A stretch of DNA of 8,776 nucleotides, from assembly GCA_002170355.2 (NCBI GenBank), contig NHET02000131.1, forward strand, positions 1 to 8,776. Direction: 5' to 3'. How positions within the stretch are numbered: position 1 is the stretch's first letter; each line of letters opens with the position of its first letter. This document shows positions 1-7,147 of this stretch, one piece after another. Position numbers and translations under genes: made by a program. The notes beneath the pieces are model-generated. The model was not told the origin of the DNA. It was given only the letters and a program-made list of their open reading frames with translations, and made no database searches. This stretch comes from Gammaproteobacteria bacterium TMED92 (GTDB taxonomy: Bacteria; Pseudomonadota; Gammaproteobacteria; Pseudomonadales; Azotimanducaceae).

Positions 1-1152
1 AGCACCGAGAAAGGCGACCGGCAAACCCACTACAACCCATACAGCGAGTCTTAGTCTCAGGAATACTGCCAACACCACAAACACCAGGGCGAACCCCATC
101 GCCATGTTTTTCAGCAACATGCTTAACTGGCTATCCAAAAAGCGGGTGGAATCGCCCCAGACATCCAGCGCGACGCTGTCGGGAAGTGTCTTCTCCCGCG
201 CAACTATGTAGCTTTTCACCGCGTCGCTTATTTTTAACTCGCTTTCATTGGCAGTAGATTGGACCTCGATCATCATCGCCGGTTCGCCGTTAAAGTAGGC
301 GTAACCGGGCCGTTCAACAAAGCCATCCGTAATTTCTGCCACATCCCTTACGCGCAATTTCGAGCCATCAGGATTAGTCAGCAGAACGATGTTTGCGAAT
401 TCTTCGCCGGTGTACGCCTGACCGTTGGCACGCAGACGAATATTGCCGCCGTCAGTGCGTATGGAGCCCCCTGGTAAATCAATCGACCAACGGCCAATCA
501 CACCCGCAACCTGGCTAAGACTAAGACCGTACTCACGTAATCGCTGTTCGGAAATATCTACCGAGATTTCAAAGTCTTTGCGACCCTGAATTTCTGCAAA
601 TGTGACCTCGGGAAGAGCGACAATCTCCTCGCGGATTTGCGTCACTAGATTTGCCATGGTGAATTCGTCAATGCTGCCGCTGACTGCGACCATCAGCGCC
701 TGAACTTTTTGTTCGCGCTGGGTGATGTACGGCCGTTCGGCGTCTACCGGGAAGGTAACGATACGGTCCACTGCCAGCTTGACCTGATCGGTTACTTCAG
801 CAAGTTCATAGGCTTGATCAACCGACGCATAGACCCGGCCGGAGCCTTCCTGCGCAACGGCTCTTAACTCATCTATGCCCTGGATAGAGGTGAGCGCTTC
901 CTCTATTTTGATCAGAATGCCTTTTTCAACCTCTTCGGGGCCGGCACCTGGGTAGGACACACCAATTTCGATCATGTCCAAAGTGAAGGTTGGAAAAGTC
1001 TCTTTCTTGAGCACCGAGATGGCGTAAAAACCCAACACGCAAATAAAAACGAGCAATAGGTTCGCCGCAACGTGGTTACGCGCGAACCATGCAATTAGAC
1101 CCCGATTGTGAGAGTCATCCTGCGAATCATTAGCAACCTCTGGCACGTCCAT
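1..1152 (-). CDS. RND efflux pump inner-membrane permease (AcrB-like), partial, N-terminal 384 residues
   Basis: This is the start of a proton-driven RND exporter that sits in the inner membrane and works with the adaptor encoded just upstream. The reading frame is open from the ATG at 1152 to the window edge, so roughly the first third of a protein of about 1,030 residues is present. Visible parts are a hydrophilic N-terminus, a first membrane helix at about residues 28-46 (HVAANLLLVFICVLGFYA), the family motif VSYPGAGPEEVEKGI at 65-79, a porter domain (FPVDAERPYI, GRKDFEISVD), and the beginning of the second and third helices from about 345 onward. The start codon lies 7 bases after the adaptor stop and has only a weak Shine-Dalgarno sequence, so translational coupling is likely. 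The long periplasmic loop and porter sequence rule out a small transporter. Substrate cannot be told from this part. The family assignment is firm, the substrate is not. Confidence 0.95.
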   Translation of the reverse strand, partial: MDVPEVANDSQDDSHNRGLIAWFARNHVAANLLLVFICVLGFYAISVLKKETFPTFTLDMIEIGVSYPGAGPEEVEKGILIKIEEALTSIQGIDELRAVAQEGSGRVYASVDQAYELAEVTDQVKLAVDRIVTFPVDAERPYITQREQKVQALMVAVSGSIDEFTMANLVTQIREEIVALPEVTFAEIQGRKDFEISVDISEQRLREYGLSLSQVAGVIGRWSIDLPGGSIRTDGGNIRLRANGQAYTGEEFANIVLLTNPDGSKLRVRDVAEITDGFVERPGYAYFNGEPAMMIEVQSTANESELKISDAVKSYIVAREKTLPDSVALDVWGDSTRFLDSQLSMLLKNMAMGFALVFVVLAVFLRLRLAVWVVVGLPVAFLGA

Positions 1153-1159
1153 AATCTGC

Positions 1160-2314
1160 TTAGCTGCTTACTCTGACTTTCATTCCAGGCAATGGCTGCT
1201 CTACCGCGGTGGCGCAATACCGGTCGCCCTCGGAAATACCTGCTGAAATATAAAAGAAGTCTTCATCGGCTCTAACCACATCCACTTGCGCAGGCCTGAT
1301 TGTCGAGTCTTCATCAACCAACCAAACGGTTTCGCCGCGGTAGACCGACTGTCTTGGTATCACGAATAAGTCACCACCCGAACGCCCTGCTATCTCGGCA
1401 GCCACAAAGGTACCCATCATCAGCGGTACCTGGGTCGCTGAGGATTGCAGTCCGTAAGGGTCGAGCACTTGCGCCACGAGGTACAGAACTCTGGTGTCGG
1501 CATCAAATACGCCTTCGGACCGTGTGATCAGCGCGGGCCAAGTGATGATCTCGCCACCCATTTCAGCGCTCAGGTCAGCCATTAGCGGTGAGCCAGCACT
1601 GAGGCTTGCTACATCGAGATATTGCAGGTCGTTCTGAGTTATCGGCAGTCTGATCTCAGCGATGTCGATGGCAAACGTCGTGGCCAATTGCGAACCAACA
1701 TTAACGAATTGACCTATATCCGCAATTTTTTGCCGCACCAGACCATCATAGGGCGCGCGGATCACTGTGCGATCAAGATCTCCCTCGGCTTTCTCCAAAT
1801 CAGCCTGCGCAGATTGCAACTCGGCCATGGCCGCGGACAACTGGGGTTTGCGCAAGGCCAACGCCGATGGTGGTGCAGTGTTTGGATTGAGACGCTGCAG
1901 TCGCGCATAGTCCTCTTTTGCGTAGCTCGCTGTTGCCGTTTCCGTTGCCAGCTGTGTTTCTGCTCGGGCAACCGCAGCACGTGCTCGCTTTACAGCGCTC
2001 TCGTAGTTGCGCGGGTCTATGCGCACAAGCACATCGTCTTTTCTAAAAAAGCCGCCGCTCACAAAAGCTGGAGCTACCGCAACGATCTGACCCGCCGCTT
2101 CAGCCACCAATGTCGTTTGCGTTCTTGGTGCGACCGAGCCTTGCGATCGAACGCTAAAGGTTACCGGTGCGCTGCGCGCAGTTGCTACATCAACCAGTAG
2201 TGCCGGCGGTGGCACCGAGGCCCGCGCAACATCGGGACGCGCGTTAATTAATGCCCAAGCGGCGACAGTTGCTAGGCAAAGAATGGTGACTGGTAAAATT
2301 TTCTTAAAATTCAT
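1160..2314 (-). CDS. RND efflux periplasmic adaptor (membrane fusion protein, HlyD/AcrA type)
   Basis: The 384-residue protein bridges the RND pump and an outer-membrane channel in the periplasm. A hydrophobic segment at residues 6-23 after two lysines acts as a signal peptide or membrane anchor. Cys13 lies inside the hydrophobic core with no proper lipobox, so an AcrA-type lipid anchor is unlikely. The split lipoyl-like domain is visible as AGQIVAVAPAFVSGG with KDDVLVRIDPRNYE (about 74-105) and then TVIRAPYDGLVRQKIADIGQFV (about 182-203, part quoted). Between them lies an Ala/Glu/Arg-rich stretch at about 105-180 that should form the coiled-coil hairpin. A beta-barrel region and a membrane-proximal domain (FVIPRQSVYRGETVWLV) follow. 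The length is normal for the family. It is first in a two-gene operon with the pump. No outer-membrane channel or dedicated regulator gene is visible in the window. No strong Shine-Dalgarno sequence precedes the ATG. Confidence 0.93.
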   Translation of the reverse strand: MNFKKILPVTILCLATVAAWALINARPDVARASVPPPALLVDVATARSAPVTFSVRSQGSVAPRTQTTLVAEAAGQIVAVAPAFVSGGFFRKDDVLVRIDPRNYESAVKRARAAVARAETQLATETATASYAKEDYARLQRLNPNTAPPSALALRKPQLSAAMAELQSAQADLEKAEGDLDRTVIRAPYDGLVRQKIADIGQFVNVGSQLATTFAIDIAEIRLPITQNDLQYLDVASLSAGSPLMADLSAEMGGEIITWPALITRSEGVFDADTRVLYLVAQVLDPYGLQSSATQVPLMMGTFVAAEIAGRSGGDLFVIPRQSVYRGETVWLVDEDSTIRPAQVDVVRADEDFFYISAGISEGDRYCATAVEQPLPGMKVRVSS

Positions 2315-2368
2315 AGTTTTTGCCAGTTAGAAGCCACGGCTACGGTTGCTTCCTAAAGCCGCTACACA

Positions 2369-2399
2369 CGGCCTGGAAGGCCGAATGCTACTTTAAGTA
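2369..2399. promoter_or_regulatory. Two adjacent small palindromes upstream of the efflux adaptor gene
   Basis: Positions 2369-2383 read CGGCCT, GGA, AGGCCG: a perfect 6-base inverted repeat around a 3-base loop. Positions 2389-2399 read TACTT, T, AAGTA: a perfect 5-base inverted repeat around a single base. Both lie 55-85 bases before the adaptor start. The first is GC-rich and could form a hairpin in the adaptor leader RNA, or be a protein-binding site. It is not followed by a run of T on either strand, so it is not an intrinsic terminator. The symmetry is seen directly; any function is inference. Confidence 0.3.
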
Positions 2400-2448
2400 A
2401 CACTCGACGCACAACAACAATTTATCAAGGATTTCAAAGAATTTGCCT

Positions 2449-2482
2449 TTCTTACTGGCCGCAACCGTAAGAACAATGTTCT
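2449..2482. promoter_or_regulatory. Overlapping inverted repeats, candidate operator
   Basis: Two inverted repeats overlap here. TTCTTAC at 2449-2455 is matched by GTAAGAA at 2467-2473 with 11 bases between, a 25-base element of the size bound by dimeric TetR- or MarR-type repressors. AGAACA, A, TGTTCT at 2470-2482 is a perfect 6-base repeat around one base. They lie near the middle of the divergent region, where one regulator could act on both operons. No regulator gene is in the window. Repeats of this length can occur by chance in 291 bases, so the call is tentative. Confidence 0.35.
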
Positions 2483-2593
2483 CTTCAGCGTAGTGTGATG
2501 TGCATGAAAATCTTGTGATCGATGTCGCTCAGTAATGCTGTTTTGTATACGCAGTAGCTTGGGCATAGGTTAATATTTTGATCTTGGGGACTA

Positions 2594-2600
2594 AGAGGGG
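2594..2600 (+). promoter_or_regulatory. Ribosome binding site of the acyl-CoA synthetase gene
   Basis: AGAGGGG ends 5 bases before the ATG at 2606. It supports that start, together with an in-frame TGA at 2579-2581 that blocks any longer protein. It is the clearest Shine-Dalgarno sequence on the plus strand of this window. Confidence 0.7.
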
Positions 2601-2605
2601 AAAAC

Positions 2606-4282
2606 ATGGCCGAAAAGACTCGCGCTAGCGTAATTGCGCAACTAACAGCGACCGGGCAACCATTCGAGTTAATTCCAGGGCAGGTGTTCGGTCGCGAATG
2701 TTTGCGCTTCAAAAACGCGCCGGCAACCCTGCACGACTTGTTTGCTGACGCACGCAGTGACGCACCATTTATTGTCTACAACGATGAGCGCATGAGCTTT
2801 GCCGAAACCTACGCCGCCGCTGCTCGCGTGGCGATGGTGTTGGTTAATCACTATGGCATCGAGCGCGGCGATCGCGTCGCCATATCCATGCGCAATTATC
2901 CCGAGTGGATTTTAAGTTTCATGGCCGTCACCGCCATTGGCGGTATTGCTGTCGCGATGAACGCGTTGTGGCGACCTGATGAAATGGCCTTTGGACTGAC
3001 AGATTGCGGCGCCAAAGTGTTGATTGCAGATCAAGAGCGGCTCGATCGCTATGCGGCTATCGAGCAGCCGCTGGATATTCAAGTTATTGCCGTACGATCA
3101 CAAGCCACAGACTACCCAGATCTAGCGAACTTGGTCCGAGAATACGCCGCTGTAACAGAAATGCCCGACCAACAGCCTGATGCCGAGGATGATGCGACGC
3201 TCATGTATACCTCAGGCTCTACCGGCAATCCCAAAGGCGTTGCGTCTTGCCATGTCAATATCATCAGCGCCTTGATGAGTTGGGAACTTGATCAGGCCAG
3301 CGCCGTAGAACTGTTGAACGAGGCGCCGCCTGCGCCAATACATCCGCCGGCAACGTTATTGGCGGTACCGCTGTTCCACGCCACGGGTTCATTGGCAGTG
3401 TATCTCGCCAGTTATCGACATCAACGTAAGCTGGTGTCGATGTACAAATGGGACCCCGCCGAGGCTGCCAAATTGATTGAGCAAGAACGTATTACCGGTT
3501 TTATTGCTCCAGCGGCCATGACCGGCGATTTGGTCATCGAGGCTAACCGCAGCGAGCGGGACTTATCTTCGCTGCTAAGCGTTGGCGGCGGTGGTGCACC
3601 CCGAGCACCCGACCAGGTACGCAACATAGAGAAATCGTTTGCTAAAGCTATGCCAGGTACTGGCTGGGGCATGACCGAAACTAACGCTATCGGTACCGGT
3701 ATCGGCGGCGAGGATTACTTGCAACGACCCGCCAGTTCAGGCCGGTGCAGCGCTGTGCTAGAGCTAAAGATCATCGATGACCATGGCAACGAGTGTCCAA
3801 CCCACAGCCCGGGTGAGCTGCTGGTACGCGGTACCAGTGTCTTTCGTGGCTATTGGAACCGACCCGATGCCAACGCTGAGACCTTTGTCGACGGCGACTG
3901 GATGCGTACAGGTGATGTGGCCTATGTAGATGAAGAAGGCTTTTTGTTTATTGTTGATCGTATTAAGGACCTAGTTATCAGGGGTGGCGAGAACATAGGC
4001 TGCGGTGAGGTTGAAGCAGCACTGTTGGAGCACCCTGCTGTGCACGAGGCGTCGGTATATGCGGTGCCGGATGAGCGCTTGGGCGAAGAAGTCGGCGCTA
4101 CTTTGTATACGGACCGCCAATTAAGCGACCACGAGCTAACCTCTTTTTTAAGTGAACGGTTGGCCAAATTCAAAATTCCGACGTACGTCTGGCAGCAACA
4201 ACAGCCCCTTCCGCGGACAGCCTCCGGAAAAATTCTCAAGCGCGAGCTGCGGGAACAAGCCGCGGCACGAGTGGGCGCCTAG
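2606..4282 (+). CDS. AMP-forming acyl-CoA synthetase (class I adenylate-forming ligase)
   Basis: The 558-residue cytoplasmic enzyme should activate a carboxylic acid with ATP to an acyl-adenylate and then transfer the acyl group to CoA. All the core motifs are present: the phosphate-binding loop LMYTSGSTGNPKGV at 199-212, the adenine-site motif GWGMTE at 353-358, TGD with Asp437, the hinge region DRIKD at 451-455, GGENI at 460-464, and the C-terminal PRTASGK with the catalytic Lys542. The length is normal for a fatty-acid or aryl-acid CoA ligase. No signal peptide is visible. The segment after GGENI reads GCGEVE instead of the more usual YPxEVE or similar, so the subfamily is not a standard one that I can name. 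Motifs do not settle the substrate; medium- or long-chain fatty acids and aromatic acids are all possible. The esterase gene starts 6 bases downstream, so the two probably share a transcript. Catalytic competence looks intact. Confidence 0.93.
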   Translation: MAEKTRASVIAQLTATGQPFELIPGQVFGRECLRFKNAPATLHDLFADARSDAPFIVYNDERMSFAETYAAAARVAMVLVNHYGIERGDRVAISMRNYPEWILSFMAVTAIGGIAVAMNALWRPDEMAFGLTDCGAKVLIADQERLDRYAAIEQPLDIQVIAVRSQATDYPDLANLVREYAAVTEMPDQQPDAEDDATLMYTSGSTGNPKGVASCHVNIISALMSWELDQASAVELLNEAPPAPIHPPATLLAVPLFHATGSLAVYLASYRHQRKLVSMYKWDPAEAAKLIEQERITGFIAPAAMTGDLVIEANRSERDLSSLLSVGGGGAPRAPDQVRNIEKSFAKAMPGTGWGMTETNAIGTGIGGEDYLQRPASSGRCSAVLELKIIDDHGNECPTHSPGELLVRGTSVFRGYWNRPDANAETFVDGDWMRTGDVAYVDEEGFLFIVDRIKDLVIRGGENIGCGEVEAALLEHPAVHEASVYAVPDERLGEEVGATLYTDRQLSDHELTSFLSERLAKFKIPTYVWQQQQPLPRTASGKILKRELREQAAARVGA

Positions 4283-4288
4283 CAGCGC

Positions 4289-5920
4289 ATGAGATTATCG
4301 ATAGTCTTTGCCCTGCTGTTGCTGGGTGCGTGCACGGAACCGGTTACTAATGGCGGTGGGAGCAACACCATGATCAGTCCGCTTAAAGTCACAACTCTGT
4401 TCGGGCAACTAGAGGGCGGTTGGGCCGACGAACGGCAGCTTGTTAGGGTATTCAAGGGTGTGCCGTTCGCGCGCCCGCCTGTGGGAGAGCTGCGCTTCAA
4501 GCCACCACAAGCACCACAAAACTGGGACGGCGTGCGAGCAGCCACAACTTTCTCAGCAGCGTGCTGGCAACAGTACAGCCGTAATGCTTTCGTTTGGAGT
4601 CGCGGCGAATTTCCGCGCAGCGAGGACTGTTTGTACCTAAACATTTGGGCGCCCACCGGTCAGGACCGCCCACTTCCGGTGATGGTTTGGTTTCACGGTG
4701 GTGCACATACCGGCGGCTACGCTCACGTTGACCTATTCGACGGTACCCGCCTGGCGGAGCAAGGCGTTGTACTGGTCACTGTCAACTACCGGCTCGGCCC
4801 CTGGGGCTTTCTTGCACATCCGTCCTTGAGCGCCGAGTCCAGTCACGGTAGCTCTGGCAATTATGGTTTGTTGGACAAAATCGCTGCGCTGAATTGGCTT
4901 CGCGACAACGTTAGCGCGTTCGGCGGAGACGCTGATAATGTGACTATTTTCGGCCAATCCGCTGGGTCCAGCAGTGTCTGCGCGCTCATGGCTTCACCTC
5001 TTAGCGAGGGTTTATTCCATAAGGCCATCGGTCAATCTGCCGCCTGCTTGTACCCAACCGGCAGAGACGCTAACGGGCAACAGCGCGGCGCGGCGCTCGT
5101 TAACAACGCTTTAGCCGGAAACCCCACAGCCACACCAAGCGCTGCTGAGCTGCGCGAAATCGACAATCAGACTCTGCTCAATGCGGTCGACAGCAGCGGT
5201 TGGGCCGCGCAATCGCGAATCGTCGTTGACGGCTGGGTGCTTCCAGAGCCGCCAGCAGAAACTTTCCTTGCCGGGCGCCAAGCTAAAGTGCCAGTGCTAC
5301 TCGGTTCTACCGCAAACGAAGGGCATCTGTTATTCCCGCTCAACGATGCTCTCAACAAGGCGGATTTCGATACCTACCTCGACAAGACCTTTGGTGACTT
5401 GAGTACTCAAGTCGCCGCCGTATACGCCGAGGAGTTGGCGGTTTCCCCTGGGTTTGCGCAACGAGAAATCAGCACGGACTTGTTTATGGCCTATGGCATG
5501 CGTGATTGGGCGTCACACATGCGCCGCCAAGACCTGCCAGCATTCCTTTATTTCATGGAGCACGTGCCGCCGGCGTTTCAAATCTATCTGGCCGACGAGC
5601 CAAAGCTGCAGCTGCCCGACGGACCGCGCAGCGCCGGCGCTTATCATTCCGGTGACTTGGTTTATGTGTTTAACAATTTGGATCGCTTTGCCGTTGACTG
5701 GACTGACGATGATCGCGCAATAGCTCGGGCTATGAGCGGCTATTGGACCCAATTTGCCAAATCCGGCAACCCAAACCGAGCGGACCTGCCGACTTGGCCA
5801 CAATACGAACCCAGTGAGCACGCCACGCTACAAATTGGCCAGCCGCTTGAGGCAGTCCTGGGTCCGAGGCAGCAGAAGCTAGATCTGATGCAGCAGCGCT
5901 TTGCGCCGAGTGCCAATTAA
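4289..5920 (+). CDS. Type-B carboxylesterase, predicted lipoprotein
   Basis: The 543-residue alpha/beta hydrolase belongs to the carboxylesterase/cholinesterase family and should hydrolyse a carboxylic ester. The N-terminus is a lipoprotein signal peptide: MR, a leucine-rich core, then LGAC with Cys15 as the lipidation site. The next residue is Thr, not Asp, which favours outer-membrane sorting. The catalytic triad is visible as Ser224 in FGQSAG, Glu344 in TANEG and His453 in GAYHSGD. HGGA at 136-139 supplies the oxyanion hole. The family motif SEDCLYLNIW is at 111-120. Cys92 with Cys114, and Cys231 with Cys253, fit the disulfide positions known in this family and suit an oxidising compartment. 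The start lies 6 bases after the ligase stop with no clear Shine-Dalgarno sequence, so translational coupling is likely. Its natural ester is unknown. Confidence 0.93.
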   Translation: MRLSIVFALLLLGACTEPVTNGGGSNTMISPLKVTTLFGQLEGGWADERQLVRVFKGVPFARPPVGELRFKPPQAPQNWDGVRAATTFSAACWQQYSRNAFVWSRGEFPRSEDCLYLNIWAPTGQDRPLPVMVWFHGGAHTGGYAHVDLFDGTRLAEQGVVLVTVNYRLGPWGFLAHPSLSAESSHGSSGNYGLLDKIAALNWLRDNVSAFGGDADNVTIFGQSAGSSSVCALMASPLSEGLFHKAIGQSAACLYPTGRDANGQQRGAALVNNALAGNPTATPSAAELREIDNQTLLNAVDSSGWAAQSRIVVDGWVLPEPPAETFLAGRQAKVPVLLGSTANEGHLLFPLNDALNKADFDTYLDKTFGDLSTQVAAVYAEELAVSPGFAQREISTDLFMAYGMRDWASHMRRQDLPAFLYFMEHVPPAFQIYLADEPKLQLPDGPRSAGAYHSGDLVYVFNNLDRFAVDWTDDDRAIARAMSGYWTQFAKSGNPNRADLPTWPQYEPSEHATLQIGQPLEAVLGPRQQKLDLMQQRFAPSAN

Positions 5921-6006
5921 GCGACTGTACGATAAATCCGTTGATCGTTAGCCTATCCAACGCATCCCTAGGTAATATGTGATGTTTTCGCTAATCCCAT
6001 AGAGCC
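5921..6006. other. Short intergenic gap between esterase and xseB
   Basis: These 86 bases separate two same-strand genes of unrelated function. I see no stem-loop with a T run that would act as an intrinsic terminator; the only inverted repeat noted is a weak ACGAT/ATCGT pair. TAATAT at 5973-5978 is a possible -10 element, but no -35 stands at a suitable distance. Whether xseB has its own promoter or is read from upstream is open. Confidence 0.4.
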
Positions 6007-6255
6007 ATGACAAAAAATACTGAATCTGACGAAAAACTCACGTTTGAAGCCGCGATGCTCGAGCTTGAGCGCCTGGTTGAAAAAATGGAAGCAGGCGACC
6101 TGACGTTGGAGCAATCATTACAAGCGTTTGAGCGTGGCGTCGTGCTAACCCGCCTTTGCCAACAAGAACTGCAACAAGCAGAGCTAAAAGTGCAACAGCT
6201 GAACAGCGATGGTGAGCTGGAAGCCTTCGATGTCACGAACATCGACGATGCTTGA
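6007..6255 (+). CDS. xseB: Exodeoxyribonuclease VII small subunit
   Basis: The 82-residue cytoplasmic protein is the small subunit of exonuclease VII, which degrades single-stranded DNA from both ends. Several copies bind each XseA large subunit. The family signature is clear: [20 protein letters not shown] at 13-32, then [20 protein letters not shown] at 34-53, and AELKVQQL at 58-65. The two halves form the helical hairpin of the family. The length is the normal one of about 80 residues. A short acidic tail follows (ending IDDA). The Shine-Dalgarno sequence before the ATG is poor (AGAG a few bases upstream). The end of the gene overlaps the start of ispA by 8 bases. The large-subunit gene xseA is not here, as in most relatives, where it lies elsewhere. 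The call is firm. Confidence 0.96.
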   Translation: MTKNTESDEKLTFEAAMLELERLVEKMEAGDLTLEQSLQAFERGVVLTRLCQQELQQAELKVQQLNSDGELEAFDVTNIDDA

Positions 6256-7126
6256 GTTAGATTCCCTGCGTTCACGCGTAGAGGCAAAGTTGGCAGAACT
6301 GTTGCCCGCTCGATCCGCCATCGCTCAACCGATGCTCGATGCTATGCGCCACGCCGTACTTGGGGGCGGTAAACGCATGCGCCCTATGTTCGCCTGCGCC
6401 AGTTGTGAAGCGTTTGGGGGCGATCTAGAGCCGGCGTTGGTCGGTGCTTGTGCGCTAGAGTTTATTCACTCGTATTCACTGATCCACGACGATCTACCCG
6501 CTATGGACGACGATGACGTTCGCCACGGTCAGCCTTCTACGCACATTGCCTTCGGTGAGGCCAACGCTATCCTTGCCGGTGACAGTCTGCATTCATTGGC
6601 GTTTCAAGCTATTGTCGACAGCGATCGTTTGGCTGACATTAGCAAACTGCGCATCATCGAGCTGTTGTCCGACGCGGCCGGTTGGGCCGGTATGTCGGGC
6701 GGCCAATGCTTAGATATTGAAGCCGAAGGCCGTGAACTCACTTTGACGGAACTTAAAGATCTGCACGCGGCTAAAACCGGCGCGTTGATTAGGGCATCGC
6801 TACAAATCGGCGCGTTCAGCGCCACCGCAGCACCAGACCCCGCTCGTTACCAAGCGCTAACCGATGTGGGTGATTTCATCGGTTTAGCGTTTCAAATTAT
6901 GGATGACGTTTTAGATGTTACCCAGTCGACAGAGGTTCTGGGCAAACCCGCAGGTTCCGATGAGCTTCAAGACAAAAACACTTTCCCTAAGTTAATGGGG
7001 TTAGAGGCGTCAAAGGCAGAAGCCGAACGCTTACTAAATGAGGCCACTACGCGCTTGCGTGACGGCCAACTGGCTACTCCTGCATTGATCGAACTAACCA
7101 CTCGGGCAGTGCACCGCAACTACTAG
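6248..7126 (+). CDS. ispA: (2E,6E)-farnesyl diphosphate synthase
   Basis: The enzyme condenses two isopentenyl diphosphates with dimethylallyl diphosphate to make farnesyl diphosphate, the precursor of undecaprenyl carrier lipid and quinone side chains. Visible motifs are GGGKRMRP at 39-46, the first Asp-rich motif DDLPAMD at 81-87, GGQCLD at 151-156, KTGALI at 176-181 and the second Asp-rich motif DDVLD at 219-223. Tyr76, five residues before the first motif, fits a C15 product. The protein ends in HRNY, like the HRN/QRN ends of relatives. I chose the ATG at 6248 because it gives 292 residues, close to E. coli IspA, and a natural N-terminus ([15 protein letters not shown]). A 13-residue upstream extension from 6209 is only xseB read in another frame. 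The gene overlaps xseB by 8 bases. dxs, which usually follows, is absent. Confidence 0.96.
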   Translation: MLELDSLRSRVEAKLAELLPARSAIAQPMLDAMRHAVLGGGKRMRPMFACASCEAFGGDLEPALVGACALEFIHSYSLIHDDLPAMDDDDVRHGQPSTHIAFGEANAILAGDSLHSLAFQAIVDSDRLADISKLRIIELLSDAAGWAGMSGGQCLDIEAEGRELTLTELKDLHAAKTGALIRASLQIGAFSATAAPDPARYQALTDVGDFIGLAFQIMDDVLDVTQSTEVLGKPAGSDELQDKNTFPKLMGLEASKAEAERLLNEATTRLRDGQLATPALIELTTRAVHRNY

Positions 7127-7147
7127 TCAACATGCAGTAAGCAAAAG
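7127..7147. other. Convergent gap between ispA and pgpA
   Basis: Only 21 bases separate the stop codons of two converging genes. I see no stable stem-loop with a T run on either strand here or just inside the genes, so transcripts probably end inside the opposite gene or by a factor-dependent route. In E. coli this junction holds yajO and dxs. Confidence 0.5.

Larger units (their letters stand above)
2315..2605. promoter_or_regulatory. Divergent intergenic region between efflux and ligase operons
   Basis: These 291 bases separate two operons transcribed away from each other, so both promoters should lie here. I see no credible gene in it. It is more AT-rich toward the ligase side. TAATAT at 2571-2576 is a possible -10 element for the ligase gene, but no good -35 stands at the right distance. 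On the other strand, TTGTTG-like sequence around 2407-2413 and AT-rich sequence near 2389-2399 could form the pump promoter, again with poor matches. TGTGAT occurs twice in the same orientation, at 2494-2499 and 2514-2519, exactly 20 bases apart. Several inverted repeats are listed separately. The promoter calls are guesses; the regulatory role is inferred from the divergent layout. Confidence 0.55.

Noticed and set aside
259..477. A 72-codon open frame on the plus strand
   Set aside because: It is antisense to the RND pump, whose frame is continuous across the whole region with clear family motifs.
1622..2200. A 192-codon open frame on the plus strand
   Set aside because: It lies wholly antisense to the adaptor gene, shows no recognisable domain and has a Cys/Arg/His-rich shadow-frame composition.
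2369..2383. GC-rich hairpin as an intrinsic terminator
   Set aside because: No T run follows it on either strand, and it lies between divergent genes where no terminator is expected.
2470..2482. AGAACAATGTTCT as a LexA (SOS) box
   Set aside because: Gammaproteobacterial LexA sites follow CTG-N10-CAG, and the GAAC/GTTC spacing here is 3 bases, not the 4 of the Bacillus-type box; none of the adjacent genes is an SOS gene.
4279..4656. A 125-codon open frame on the minus strand
   Set aside because: It is antisense to the start of the carboxylesterase, which has a lipoprotein signal and family motifs in the same bases; the antisense product resembles nothing I know.
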